A stretch of 64,000 bases of DNA, from NCBI GenBank assembly GCA_049642465.1, contig JBAROV010000208.1, positions 62,001 through 126,000 on the forward strand. Direction: 5' to 3'. The notes beneath the pieces are model-generated. The model worked only from the letters and a program-made list of their open reading frames with translations. It made no database searches and was not told where the DNA came from. Positions within the stretch are counted from its first letter, which is position 1. Every line of letters begins with the position of its first letter. This DNA is from CAWDPQ01 sp049642465 (GTDB lineage: Bacteria; Acidobacteriota; Vicinamibacteria; Vicinamibacterales; 2-12-FULL-66-21). Position numbers and translations under genes: made by a program. Positions 9,519 through 17,563 of this stretch are shown here, piece by piece.

Positions 9519-10127
9519 CTATTTGATCTCGAAGACGAACGCGCGCCCCCCGTCCCCCGGGGCGGGACCCGCGTGAACAGTTCCAGCCGGCACGAACACT
9601 GCCTTCGGCGTCGACGCGTCGAAGATCAACTCGACGGCGTCGCCGACGTGGCGGTGCGTCGGGACCGACGAACCAGGCGCTAACGCCCAGGCGACGGCTC
9701 GGTTGTTCTCGAAGGCGGGCGCTCCGGCGACCTGGCGCAAACCATCGGTCGCCTCCACTGCCACACCGCGAGGACCGGCGTTCTTAAGTTCGATCAGGAT
9801 TGCCCGCATTGGCGGGTCACTGGTTCCCTCTTCCACGTGGGTGACACCGGCCCGGTTCGTCTGAAACACCCATGCCTTCGTCTTCACGAGTCTCCCGGGC
9901 CCGCTCTCCTGCGTGATGATTCGATCGCCTTCGGCGTAGGAGACCCCGACCAGGTCGTACCGGTGGGTGTGCAGCGGGTACTGCTGCTTGAGCCACGACA
10001 CGTTCCACACAACGACGACTTCGTTTTCAAGGAGCTTGATCGTGCCGGGTCTCGGAAACGGCGGCGGCAACTGAGCGGCTTGGCCCGCGACGACAGACAG
10101 CAGCAAGAGCACAACCGGCCACGCCAT
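9519..10127 (-). CDS. secreted cupin-domain protein
   Basis: A 202-residue protein with a signal peptide (residues 1-18) and two tandem cupin-like halves. Half 1 contains PLHTHRYD (a HxH metal motif) near residue 52. Half 2 contains VPTHRHVGDAVE (HxH plus E) near 155 and ends FVPAGTVHAGPAPG. A strong Shine-Dalgarno (AAAGGAGG) lies before the ATG at 10127. The protein is probably a periplasmic small-molecule binding protein or isomerase. It is the first gene of a two-gene operon with the enolase-superfamily enzyme and is divergent from the RraA-like gene, which suggests one substrate for all three. Confidence 0.8.
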   Translation of the reverse strand: MAWPVVLLLLSVVAGQAAQLPPPFPRPGTIKLLENEVVVVWNVSWLKQQYPLHTHRYDLVGVSYAEGDRIITQESGPGRLVKTKAWVFQTNRAGVTHVEEGTSDPPMRAILIELKNAGPRGVAVEATDGLRQVAGAPAFENNRAVAWALAPGSSVPTHRHVGDAVELIFDASTPKAVFVPAGTVHAGPAPGDGGRAFVFEIK

Positions 10128-10288
10128 CTATCCCTCCTTTGCTGCGCTACTATACCGCGACGAATGTGCTGCGCGGCTGCGTGACCCGGTGAGGGTTCCC
10201 CGAAAGAGCACGCTACGTGGCGGCAGCGTCGTCGACACCGCGTCCCTCGCGGCTCACTATTCAAGGAAATGCCTGAAGGAGCCAAGCC
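10128..10288. promoter_or_regulatory. divergent intergenic region, cupin operon / RraA-like gene
   Basis: 161 bases between two gene starts pointing away from each other. On the minus strand a TATAGT (complement of 10149-10154) is a plausible -10 for the cupin operon; no good -35 is visible. AAGGAG precedes the RraA-like ATG at 10289. No operator repeat stands out. Confidence 0.35.
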
Positions 10289-11044
10289 ATGCGCATCCGC
10301 CGTTCATCTCGTTCGTTCGTAATGGGGCTGCCGCTCGTCGGCGCCGCCGCGTTCGTCGCAGTCGGCGCGGGGCAAAACCCGGCGGCTCCAGGCGACCCGC
10401 TGATTGCCGGGTTCAAGAGCACATACGCGGCATCGGTGTCGGACGCGGTCGAGCTCGTGACCAGCAAGAACGGCACAATGCGATACGACATGAAGCTCAT
10501 GACCGGATCGAATCTCGTAGGCCGCGCAGTGACCGCGCTCGCGAGGCCCGCGCCCGCGGCGCAGGCTACACCGGCGCTGTCCGTCAAGCACTCGGTGGAA
10601 ATGATCGACGAAGCGAAGCCAGGAGAAGTGGGCGTCATCGTCATGGAAGGCACGCTGGACATCGCCGCGATGGGCAATCTCATGGCTACGGCCGCCGTCG
10701 AACGCGGCATGGCCGGGATGGTGCTCGACGGCGCGATTCGAGATCTCTGGGACGTGCGCCGCATGGGCTTGACCGTATACGCCCGGTCCAAGTCGCCGCG
10801 CACAGCTGTCGGGCACTACGCCACGGTGGCCAAGAACGTGCCGGTCGACTGCGGCGGTGTCACCGTCCGTCCGGGCGACATCATCGTCGCCGACGAGGAC
10901 GGTGTGGTGGTGGTGCCGCAGCAACACGCCGCTGAGGTCCTCAAGCAGGCCCAGGCCATCGACGACCGCGAGCGCGGAATGTATCCGTTCATACGCCAGT
11001 TCAAATCGCTGCAGCAGGCCATCGCAAAGTTCAATCGCATCTGA
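10289..11044 (+). CDS. secreted RraA-like (HMG aldolase/RraA superfamily) protein
   Basis: A 251-residue protein with a cleavable-looking signal (GLPLVGAAAFVAVGAG) followed by an RraA fold. The family motif is visible as GMVLDGAIRDLWDVRRMGL (Asp in the DG and Arg-Asp for the divalent metal and carboxylate), then VDCGGVTVRPGDIIVADEDG and VVVVP. Cytoplasmic relatives are 4-hydroxy-4-methyl-2-oxoglutarate aldolases, oxaloacetate decarboxylases or RNase E inhibitors. An exported form cannot regulate RNase E, so a periplasmic aldolase/decarboxylase is more likely. Its divergent neighbours (enolase-superfamily enzyme and cupin) fit a dehydratase-then-aldolase sugar-acid route outside the cytoplasm. 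That route is inference. Confidence 0.8.
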   Translation: MRIRRSSRSFVMGLPLVGAAAFVAVGAGQNPAAPGDPLIAGFKSTYAASVSDAVELVTSKNGTMRYDMKLMTGSNLVGRAVTALARPAPAAQATPALSVKHSVEMIDEAKPGEVGVIVMEGTLDIAAMGNLMATAAVERGMAGMVLDGAIRDLWDVRRMGLTVYARSKSPRTAVGHYATVAKNVPVDCGGVTVRPGDIIVADEDGVVVVPQQHAAEVLKQAQAIDDRERGMYPFIRQFKSLQQAIAKFNRI

Positions 11045-11120
11045 TTCGGCGTGTGCTGCACGTGTCAATGCGGGAGGCGCCAATGATTTTCTACGGATCC
11101 CGCTCGAACGGTTCTTCGCC

Positions 11121-11537
11121 TCAGCGCTCGGCTTCACCAGCAGAACTGGTCACAGAAGGGGGCGGGAGCGGATCCGCGGGATCGGGCCAGTACACTCGCG
11201 ATAAATAATGCAGCGCGATACCCGCGCCCCAGCGATTGGGGGTTGTCCAGACCCCCACCACCGCCAACACAACCATCATCGTCAGGCCCACTACACGATG
11301 CGAACGCACCACTCCGAAATAGATCAAGACGATCATCGCCCCGATTGGCAGCCGGTCGCCGAAGATGACGAAGGCCCACGTATCACCGGGATTACGCACG
11401 AAAACCAAGCCGCAGACTGAACAGCGTTCACGATAGGACCACCCGGAAAACAGTCGCCCTTCGCCGCAGTGCGGACAGCGCTTGCGCAGTCCACGCCGAA
11501 GCGCCGTGCCGATGGATTTCGAGCGGGAAGCCCTCAT
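11121..11537 (-). CDS. DUF983 family zinc-ribbon membrane protein
   Basis: A 138-residue protein with an N-terminal zinc ribbon, CPHCGEGRLFSGW followed by CSVCGLVF (CxxC...CxxC), then two membrane helices (FVIFGDRLPIGAMIVLIYFGVV and VVGLTMMVVLAVVGVW). This arrangement and length match DUF983, a family of unknown function often found near cytochrome oxidase genes. Here it stands alone. The start at 11537 gives a short basic lead before the ribbon. Confidence 0.85.
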   Translation of the reverse strand: MRASRSKSIGTALRRGLRKRCPHCGEGRLFSGWSYRERCSVCGLVFVRNPGDTWAFVIFGDRLPIGAMIVLIYFGVVRSHRVVGLTMMVVLAVVGVWTTPNRWGAGIALHYLSRVYWPDPADPLPPPSVTSSAGEAER

Positions 11538-11918
11538 ACACCAACGTCTGCGCGGGTGTCGAACAGAGCTTTATACTCGACCATCCCGACTCGAACGCAT
11601 GGACCGTGTGGAGACATTTTGGATACGCGGATGGAATGCCTTGACGAGACTGCGGGAAATCGGCCGTGAGAAGAGCGTTGGCTTGCCACCCGAAGCTCGC
11701 GCAATTCTTTGAGACAGCCCACCTTCGCACGTTGCCCTACTGTGGGCTCCCTTCGCCTGACGCGACTAATCGCGTTCGATCCCGTAGCCCGCTCCACCCT
11801 GATCGCCGCTACCGCCGCGCGGACCGGCATGTCGAGCCACGACTGGGAATCGGTAAACCCTGCGGCGTTTGTCGGGGCCGTTCGACTCCTGACGCGAGCG
11901 AAGGACGCATAGTGAGTC
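11538..11918. other. 381-base gap, no confident gene
   Basis: No frame looks convincingly coding. The C-terminal end of a plus-strand frame ending at 11912 (STLIAATAARTGMSSHDW then NPAAFVGAVRLLTRAKDA) looks protein-like and could be the remnant of an older gene. No terminator or repeat is evident. Confidence 0.3.
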
Positions 11919-12806
11919 TCATCGAAGTTGACGCACGTGAATTCTCAATGACAACGCTCGCGAGGCGAAAGCTGAGGAATCGGCTACCTGCGGCAACTGG
12001 ACGGACACAACTTCCTTCGGCGTGATTCTGATCGTCGCGGTTGTCTCCCGAGGGAAGGGCCTGCCGGGAGGCTGGTTCGGATCGACGATCCGACTGCGCG
12101 TCACGATCTTCACGTCGCTCGTGCGATCGCCCGGACCCACCGTGACCTCGCCGAAGATGTCGAGCACCATCGCCCCCACTGTAATCGAGTCGAAATAGAA
12201 AGGAATCGGCCGGTGATACAGACCGCGCAGCGACAGCGGCTGGCTCCGCTCGGCACCGTCTCCGAGCTTCTCGACAAGCCAGAGATCCAGCGCAATGAGT
12301 CGACGATCGTAGTCCGGATCGGGGTACCGGACCGCGGTTACGCGGAGCGACGCCCCGATCGTTTGAGGTCGGCTCGGGCAGGGGCGATGCACGAAGTCGA
12401 GAGGGATCGATTCTCCGGGACGGAGCGTCAGCTCCGTGTCGCTTCTTAGCTGAGTGGAGGCTTTGCCCTCATCTCGCGTGCGTGCCCAAGCCAGGCGAAA
12501 CGTCACCGCGTCATCAACCACACGGACAGGCGTGATATCGACGGCCCATCCGAGGTCGGCGTCTGGCTCTACGACGCGGGACACGGCCCAGGTGCAGCGA
12601 TTCGGCCGCAGCGAAAAGCCGTGCCGCACCGTCTTTCCTGGCTCGTTGGGACTGGCACCACCGCCTACTTGCAGTTCCTCGCCGCCTGGCGAGGAAATCG
12701 TCGCGCCCTGCACGGTGATGGAAAGCCGCTCAACGCCATCCGTCTGCGCGCGAGCCGTCGCGGCGAAGACGAGCGTGATGACGGCCGAGGCGATGAGCGT
12801 CCTCAT
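11919..12806 (-). CDS. secreted protein of unknown function in ECF sigma operon
   Basis: A 295-residue protein with a signal peptide (MRTLIASAVITLVFAATARAQ). The rest is beta-rich with no motif I recognise; a Cys pair (NRCTWAV and RPCPS) is visible. The ATG at 12806 overlaps the stop of the anti-sigma gene by four bases (ATGA), which is the usual coupled arrangement; the longer frame to 12953 would run inside the anti-sigma gene. It is likely the target, or a sensory partner, of the sigma/anti-sigma pair encoded upstream. Confidence 0.7.
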   Translation of the reverse strand: MRTLIASAVITLVFAATARAQTDGVERLSITVQGATISSPGGEELQVGGGASPNEPGKTVRHGFSLRPNRCTWAVSRVVEPDADLGWAVDITPVRVVDDAVTFRLAWARTRDEGKASTQLRSDTELTLRPGESIPLDFVHRPCPSRPQTIGASLRVTAVRYPDPDYDRRLIALDLWLVEKLGDGAERSQPLSLRGLYHRPIPFYFDSITVGAMVLDIFGEVTVGPGDRTSDVKIVTRSRIVDPNQPPGRPFPRETTATIRITPKEVVSVQLPQVADSSAFASRALSLRIHVRQLR

Positions 12807-13153
12807 CTCGCACCGCCCACTTCCCGCCAGGCACCTTCGGATTGCACGACGCGCGTCGCTGCGGGCGGTCGCGGCGAATCGTCTGTCGACTGCCGCTGGC
12901 CAAGCTGATACCCGCCCAGGAGCGCGACGACCACGGCCGCGGCCGCTACCCAATGTAGCGGTTCCTTCGGCTGCCGTGCTGGTGCGGGTGCGACGGCGCT
13001 GGCTGACTCTTCCAACTGCGTCACGTGACGCAGCAGGACGAAGTCAATCAGCACGTCTCGGCCCGCAGGATCGGCGAGCGCATCGGCCAACGCCTGCGGC
13101 TCGAACGGCTCGTTGTCGAGAAACGCGGAAATTACTTCATGGTTGGTGTTCAT
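12803..13153 (-). CDS. anti-sigma factor-like membrane protein
   Basis: A 116-residue protein. The N-terminal part (MNTNHEVISAFLDNEPFEP) resembles the anti-sigma domain that grips an ECF sigma factor, but no zinc HxxxCxxC motif is present. One membrane helix follows (WVAAAAVVVALLGGYQLG, about residues 68-85), then a short periplasmic tail. Its ATG at 13153 overlaps the sigma stop by four bases and its own stop overlaps the next start by four, so the three genes are translationally coupled. It should hold the sigma factor inactive at the inner membrane. Confidence 0.7.
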   Translation of the reverse strand: MNTNHEVISAFLDNEPFEPQALADALADPAGRDVLIDFVLLRHVTQLEESASAVAPAPARQPKEPLHWVAAAAVVVALLGGYQLGQRQSTDDSPRPPAATRVVQSEGAWREVGGAR

Positions 13154-13440
13154 GGTGTCACTCGTGGCGGTCTACCGATGGGTCGAATCTGACTTGTGCG
13201 CAGCGGGCCGAGCGACGCCGCGAGGATCTCTCGCAGTTGCAGTCGGGCGCGATGGATTCGATTGCGAACGGCATCCGGGGTCAACTCGCACGCGTTCGCG
13301 ATGTCGTCATAGCTCAGCCCGCTCATCTCGCGCATCAGGAACACGTCGCGGTCCAGTTCTTGTAGCATCGAGAGCGCCTGGTTGAGTGCCATAGTGGTTT
13401 CCTGCGATGCGCTTCTCGCCTCGGCTACTATTTCAAGCAC
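13150..13440 (-). CDS. 3' half of a frameshifted ECF sigma factor (region 4)
   Basis: This frame encodes sigma region 4: LQELDRDVFLMREMSGLSYDDIA followed by the recognition helix (LTPDAVRNRIHRARLQLREIL), which binds the -35 element. Region 2 lies just upstream in another frame. Reading this frame backward from the GTG at 13440 gives KPEAEE in continuous protein-like sequence up to a run of four T on the plus strand (13456-13459). Adding one base there joins both halves into a normal ECF factor of about 174 residues. As it stands, region 4 would need reinitiation or frameshifting to be made. Confidence 0.6.
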   Translation of the reverse strand: MLEIVAEARSASQETTMALNQALSMLQELDRDVFLMREMSGLSYDDIANACELTPDAVRNRIHRARLQLREILAASLGPLRTSQIRPIGRPPRVTP

Positions 13441-13673
13441 CTCTTCGGCCTCCGGTTTTGCCGCCGGTGATGGTCCAGCACGACGTTACGCGCGATCCGA
13501 AACAACCATCCCGCCAGCTGATTCTCGGACGCCACAGGGATGGCAACCCGGCTGACCCGCATAAACACCTCCTGTGTCAAATCCCTGGCGAGTTCGGTTT
13601 CGCCGGAGGCACGGCCAAGATACCGGCGGAGCCGTTCCTGATAGAGGGCGAAGAGCGTCTCGGCGTCGGTCAT
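13428..13673 (-). CDS. 5' half of a frameshifted ECF sigma factor (region 2)
   Basis: This frame encodes sigma region 2: LYQERLRRYLGRASG, then ELARDLTQEVFMRV (core-binding helix), then LAGWLFRIARNVVLDHHRR (-10 recognition). It runs out of frame at a homopolymer (plus-strand TTTT, 13456-13459) and ends 6 codons later. With one extra A the protein would continue into region 4. This may be a true mutation, a sequence error in a homopolymer, or a site of transcriptional slippage. Anti-sigma and secreted-protein genes downstream are intact, which argues that the sigma factor is still used. Confidence 0.6.
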   Translation of the reverse strand: MTDAETLFALYQERLRRYLGRASGETELARDLTQEVFMRVSRVAIPVASENQLAGWLFRIARNVVLDHHRRQNRRPKRCLK

Positions 13674-13814
13674 GGATTCACGGTCAGCTACTCTCAGGAA
13701 CGCCTGGCAGGCCTAATCCTCTTAAAGTCTCTCGGCGAAGAGGTAATTGGAGCAAAACGAGCCGTGGACCCGGATCCAGCTGACAAGGCGACGCGCCTAG
13801 TTGCCGAAACCAGC

Positions 13815-13918
13815 ACGCCGGAGCGAGCGGAACGGAGCGACCCGGCGAAGCGGGAGCGAGTGAAGCGAGCCTGAGCGAGGCGCCGGAGGGGACCGCGGCG
13901 AAACCGCGGCGCCGAGCG
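13815..13918. repeat. GC-rich low-complexity repeat next to tRNA-Gly
   Basis: A stretch of degenerate GAGCGA/GAAGCGAG units (13818-13880) followed by a palindromic hairpin, CCGCGG-CGAAA-CCGCGG (about 13893-13909). It lies between the ECF sigma start and the 3' end of the tRNA gene. The hairpin could act in tRNA 3' processing or termination on the minus strand, but it lacks a T tract. Confidence 0.45.
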
Positions 13919-13930
13919 CCAGGGTTAAAT

Positions 13931-14001
13931 AGCGGGCTACGGGGATCGAACCCGTCTAACTGGCTTGGGAAGCCAGGGCATTACCACTATGCTAAGCCCG
14001 C
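13931..14001 (-). tRNA. tRNA-Gly (anticodon CCC)
   Basis: On the minus strand the sequence folds as a full cloverleaf: acceptor GCGGGC...GCCCGC, D arm with AGTGGTAAT, anticodon stem CTGGC/GCCAG around the loop TTCCCAA (anticodon CCC, reading GGG glycine codons), and T arm ACGGG-TTCGATC-CCCGT. CCA is not encoded at the 3' end. The length is 71 nt including the discriminator base. Confidence 0.95.
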
Positions 14002-14162
14002 ACTCTACGGAATTGAACGCTTCGAACATTATATCCGCAAGAGATCGCCCTCCCGAGCCGCAAGCCGATCGTAGAGGAGTGGACATTACCAGATGACCTC
14101 TGGGTGATTTCGCTTCTCCGCCTCCGCCCTTACTCTGACTCTCAGGTCTGTGGAGGAGGAGG

Positions 14163-15083
14163 ATGAGCATGAAGAGCCACGAGTTACTTCGATCTCATCC
14201 ATCCGCAAGGATAGTCGCGGCTAGTGGGCTGGCCTTGTTTGTCGGTGGCGCGATTGTCCTCGCTGGTGGATTCGGCGACACGACCGGTGGAGGGTTCCTG
14301 CTCGGCGGAACGGCGCAACATGCGCAGGATCCGGAGAACCCCACAAACGACGTGATCAGGATCAACACGGCGCCCGCGCCAGGCGACTGTGTCGCACCCA
14401 CCTACCTGAACTGTCCGTCAGGCACGGTGTCACGAAAACTCAACGTGAAAATCACGAGCCTCGACAACATGCTCGAGTTCAAGTCGTACTTCAAAAACCG
14501 GAGCTGTGGCGGCGGTTCGCCGCGAATCCAGTTGGCCATCGATCTCGACGGTGATGGCGTGTCGGACGGCAACGCGTTTGGGTACACCCCTCCGCCGTTT
14601 GCGGGATGTCTGCCCGATCGCTGGCAATACGACGATCTGACCGATGAGCTTGCGCGGTGGGATATCTCCCAGCTCGTCGCTGGAGGTTTCCCTCCACTGT
14701 CGACGATCTGCATGAATCCGCTATTCAGCGGCAATCCAGCCATCTGTCCACTCACGACACATAGCGGCTATATCACCTGGCAGGCGTTCGAAGCCGTACT
14801 CGCGACGCTCTTCCCGCTGCACAAAGTCTGCACCGCTGCACTGGTCGACGATTCCGGGTGGATGCCGGCGGCCGCGGGTATTGCGTACTACGATGTGATC
14901 TCCATGGGCCGCCGCACGTGGACCGATCGGAGCGATACCGCAGGCCGCGGTTTTGCGCAGGGCTGCGGCGCATTATCAGACCACGGTGACGACGATCACG
15001 ATGGGGACTGTGACAAGGATCACGACGTCGATGATCATGATTCTGATTACAAGAAAGACCGTCACGAGAGGTGGGGGAACTAG
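14163..15083 (+). CDS. secreted protein with Asp/His-rich C-terminal tail
   Basis: A 306-residue protein with a signal or anchor helix (IVAASGLALFVGGAIVLAGG). The middle has several cysteines (GDCVAPTYLNCPSG, RSCGGG, AGCLPDRW) and a calcium-loop-like DLDGDGVSDGN at about 120-130. The last ~35 residues are almost all Asp, His, Lys and Asp-rich pairs (for example DHGDDDHDGDCDKDHD), probably a cation-binding or disordered tail. GGAGGAGG directly precedes the ATG at 14163; a second ATG at 14169 is equally well placed. No family recognised. Confidence 0.75.
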   Translation: MSMKSHELLRSHPSARIVAASGLALFVGGAIVLAGGFGDTTGGGFLLGGTAQHAQDPENPTNDVIRINTAPAPGDCVAPTYLNCPSGTVSRKLNVKITSLDNMLEFKSYFKNRSCGGGSPRIQLAIDLDGDGVSDGNAFGYTPPPFAGCLPDRWQYDDLTDELARWDISQLVAGGFPPLSTICMNPLFSGNPAICPLTTHSGYITWQAFEAVLATLFPLHKVCTAALVDDSGWMPAAAGIAYYDVISMGRRTWTDRSDTAGRGFAQGCGALSDHGDDDHDGDCDKDHDVDDHDSDYKKDRHERWGN

Positions 15084-15142
15084 CGGAACGTGAGCGAACA
15101 GGAGCCGGGTCTCAAGGCGCCAAGCCCCGTGAGACCCGGCCC

Positions 15143-16498
15143 TCAGGATCGAATGAACGCCAACACTTCATCCCGCTTCTTCTCCATCAACTCCGGCGTC
15201 GTCGCTTCCAGATTCAGCCGCAGCATCGGTTCGGTGTTCGACGCCCGCACGTTGAAGTGCCAATCGGGGAATTCGGCGCTCACGCCATCGAGCTGATAAA
15301 CCTTCCCGTCAGAGTACTTCGCCGCCAGTCCGTCGAGTTTCTTCGCTACAAGCTCCATGTGGCTGACGCGTGTGTTGATCTCGCCTGAGATGAAGTACTT
15401 CTCTCGGAGCGGCGCAAGCAGCTCGTGGAGCGTCCGTCCCTTTCGCGACATCAGTTCGAGGATCAGCAACGCAGGGATGAATCCGTTGTCCGCGTAGAAG
15501 TTGTCGCGGAAATAGTAATGCCCCGTGACCTCGCCGCCGAAGATCGCCCCTTCCTCGCGCATGCGGCGCTTGAAGAACGCGTGGCCGACCCGATTCATCA
15601 ATGCCGTCCCGCCGTACTTGGCGACGATGTCTTTCACCGCATAGCTGGCCCGGACGTCGTACACGACTTTGGCGCCCGGGTGCTTGATTAAAAACGCCTC
15701 CGCCAGCAAGGCGGTGATGAAATCGCCGGCAATGAACTCTCCGGTTCCATCGATGAAGAAGCAGCGATCCGCATCGCCGTCCCACGCAATCCCGATGTCC
15801 GCGCGGTCGCGTTTAACCTGTTCGACGATGTCGCGGCGATTCTCTTCGATCAGCGGGTTGGCTTCGTGGTTCGGAAACGTGCCATCCACTTCGAAGCAGA
15901 GCGCCTTGACCTTACACGGAAGCCGTTCAAAGAGCTTCGGTGCCACCAGCCCGGCGATTCCGTTGCCGGCGTCGAGGACCACGTTAAAGGGCTTGATGAT
16001 CGAGGGATCGATAAACGACATCACGTGGTCGATGTAATCGCTGGTCACGTCCATGCGCGACACACGACCGGTGTGTTCTGACGGTTGCGGCAAGCGGCCG
16101 GAAAGCAGCATGTCGCGGATATCGCTGATGCCTTCGTCGCCGCTCAGCGGAAACGCCTCGCGCCTCACCATCTTGATGCCGTTGTATTCCTTGGGATTGT
16201 GCGACGCGGTAATCTGCACGCCGCCGTCGTGGCCGTCCCGGGCGACGGCGTAATACATCATGTCGGTCCCCATCAGGCCGTAGTTCACGACGTCGGCCCC
16301 CTGACGGCGGGCGCCGTCGATGAACGCCTCGGTGAGAGACGGAGAGGAGAGCCGCATGTCGTGGGACACGGCGATGCGTTTCGCCTGCAGATAACTGACG
16401 AATCCGCGTCCTATCTGCCGCGCCGCGTCCTCGTTCACTTCCGACGGATACAACCCGCGAACGTCGTAGGCCTTGAAGATCGAAGCGTTGATGGTCAT
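15143..16498 (-). CDS. manB: phosphomannomutase/phosphoglucomutase
   Basis: A 451-residue alpha-D-phosphohexomutase that interconverts hexose 6- and 1-phosphates. All four signature loops are present: the phosphoserine loop ITASHNPKEYNG (Ser99), the metal loop DGDADRCFF (Asp240, 242, 244), the sugar-binding loop GEVTGH (about 322-327) and the phosphate-binding RASNTEPMLRL near the C-terminus. Length and loops match the PMM/PGM family. Its ATG overlaps the stop of the upstream nucleotidyltransferase gene by four bases, so mutase and pyrophosphorylase are co-translated and should feed one sugar-nucleotide (GDP-mannose or a related NDP-sugar) for envelope polysaccharide. The exact sugar cannot be read from the sequence. 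Confidence 0.92.
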   Translation of the reverse strand: MTINASIFKAYDVRGLYPSEVNEDAARQIGRGFVSYLQAKRIAVSHDMRLSSPSLTEAFIDGARRQGADVVNYGLMGTDMMYYAVARDGHDGGVQITASHNPKEYNGIKMVRREAFPLSGDEGISDIRDMLLSGRLPQPSEHTGRVSRMDVTSDYIDHVMSFIDPSIIKPFNVVLDAGNGIAGLVAPKLFERLPCKVKALCFEVDGTFPNHEANPLIEENRRDIVEQVKRDRADIGIAWDGDADRCFFIDGTGEFIAGDFITALLAEAFLIKHPGAKVVYDVRASYAVKDIVAKYGGTALMNRVGHAFFKRRMREEGAIFGGEVTGHYYFRDNFYADNGFIPALLILELMSRKGRTLHELLAPLREKYFISGEINTRVSHMELVAKKLDGLAAKYSDGKVYQLDGVSAEFPDWHFNVRASNTEPMLRLNLEATTPELMEKKRDEVLAFIRS

Positions 16499-17550
16499 AA
16501 GCGGCTGTAGTCTGTGATAACGGTCTTGTCGCCGAGGACGAGGTCTCGCTCGAGCGTCGCGCTGCGGCCGATGTGGCAGTTGCGGCCGAGGATCGAACCT
16601 CTGACCATGGCCTCGCGTCCGATCCAGCCATTCGACCAGACGATCGCCCCGTCCACAACCGCTCCCTCGTCCACGTGTGTGTGCCGGCCGAGAACCGAAT
16701 AGGGAAGGACGCGCGCGCCGGCCTTCAACACAACCCCTTCATCCACGAAGCACGGTCCGTGAAGCTCAGCTCCCTCCTCGACCCGTGCTCCTTGGGAAAC
16801 CCAGGCGTTCTGGGTGGCACCTGCGAATGGGGGAGCGGCATACCGGCCATCCATGATGTCACGATGCACTTGCATGTACTTTGCCGGCGTGCCGATGTCG
16901 ATCCAGTAGCCGTCGTAAATGTAGGCCACGAACGTTTCACCGCGCTCGATGAGCGACGGGAAAAAGCTCCGCTCGATCGACCAGGCCGTGTCTTTCGGTA
17001 TGCGATCGAATGTCTCTGGCTCGAGCACGTAAATCCCGGCGTTGATCGTGTTGCACGTGATCTCGTCTTCGCCCGGCTTCTCGAGAAACCGCAGGATATT
17101 ACCGTCGCGGTCTGTCTCGACGAGGCCATAGGCCCGCGGGTTCTCAACCGGGGTCAGCACGATTGTCGCTTTCGCCCCTCGTTCGCGATGCAAACGAAGC
17201 ACAGCTCCCAGATCCACCTGCGTCAGCACGTCGCCGTTGAAAACCACAACCGATTCCGTGAGCTGGTCGCCCGCGTAGCGAATCGCTCCACCGGTGCCGA
17301 GCGGGATTGGTTCGACGACGTAGCGCAGACGAAGTCCGAGGCCCTCGCCCTCGCCAAAGATCTCTTCGATGCGCCTGGGCTGGTAATTCAGGCTCAGGAT
17401 GGCTTCGTCGATCTCAGCCACCTGTCGCAGTAGATCGATCTGATAGTAGAGAAATGGACGGTTGAAGATCGGGACGATCGGCTTGGGCGTATGGACGGTG
17501 AGCGGCCGCAGGCGTGTGCCTTTGCCGCCTGCCAACAAAATCGCCTTCAT
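16495..17550 (-). CDS. NDP-sugar pyrophosphorylase (mannose-1-phosphate guanylyltransferase type)
   Basis: A 351-residue protein. The N-terminal nucleotidyltransferase domain opens with MKAILLAGGKGTRLRPLT (pyrophosphorylase signature) and has VVFNGDVLTQVD near residue 105 for metal and sugar phosphate. The C-terminal ~120 residues carry left-handed beta-helix hexapeptide repeats (GARVEEGAELHGP, DEGVVLKAGARV). This architecture is that of GDP-mannose and glucose-1-phosphate pyrophosphorylases. It is the first gene of a pair with the phosphohexomutase and starts 98 bases from pgsA in the opposite direction. Confidence 0.88.
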   Translation of the reverse strand: MKAILLAGGKGTRLRPLTVHTPKPIVPIFNRPFLYYQIDLLRQVAEIDEAILSLNYQPRRIEEIFGEGEGLGLRLRYVVEPIPLGTGGAIRYAGDQLTESVVVFNGDVLTQVDLGAVLRLHRERGAKATIVLTPVENPRAYGLVETDRDGNILRFLEKPGEDEITCNTINAGIYVLEPETFDRIPKDTAWSIERSFFPSLIERGETFVAYIYDGYWIDIGTPAKYMQVHRDIMDGRYAAPPFAGATQNAWVSQGARVEEGAELHGPCFVDEGVVLKAGARVLPYSVLGRHTHVDEGAVVDGAIVWSNGWIGREAMVRGSILGRNCHIGRSATLERDLVLGDKTVITDYSRL

Positions 17551-17563
17551 AACGCAATCATAT

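Noticed and set aside
13428..13673. Programmed ribosomal frameshift in the sigma gene
   Set aside because: The run is a short CAAAAC, with no clear slippery heptamer (X XXY YYZ) or downstream pseudoknot; error, mutation or polymerase slippage is simpler.
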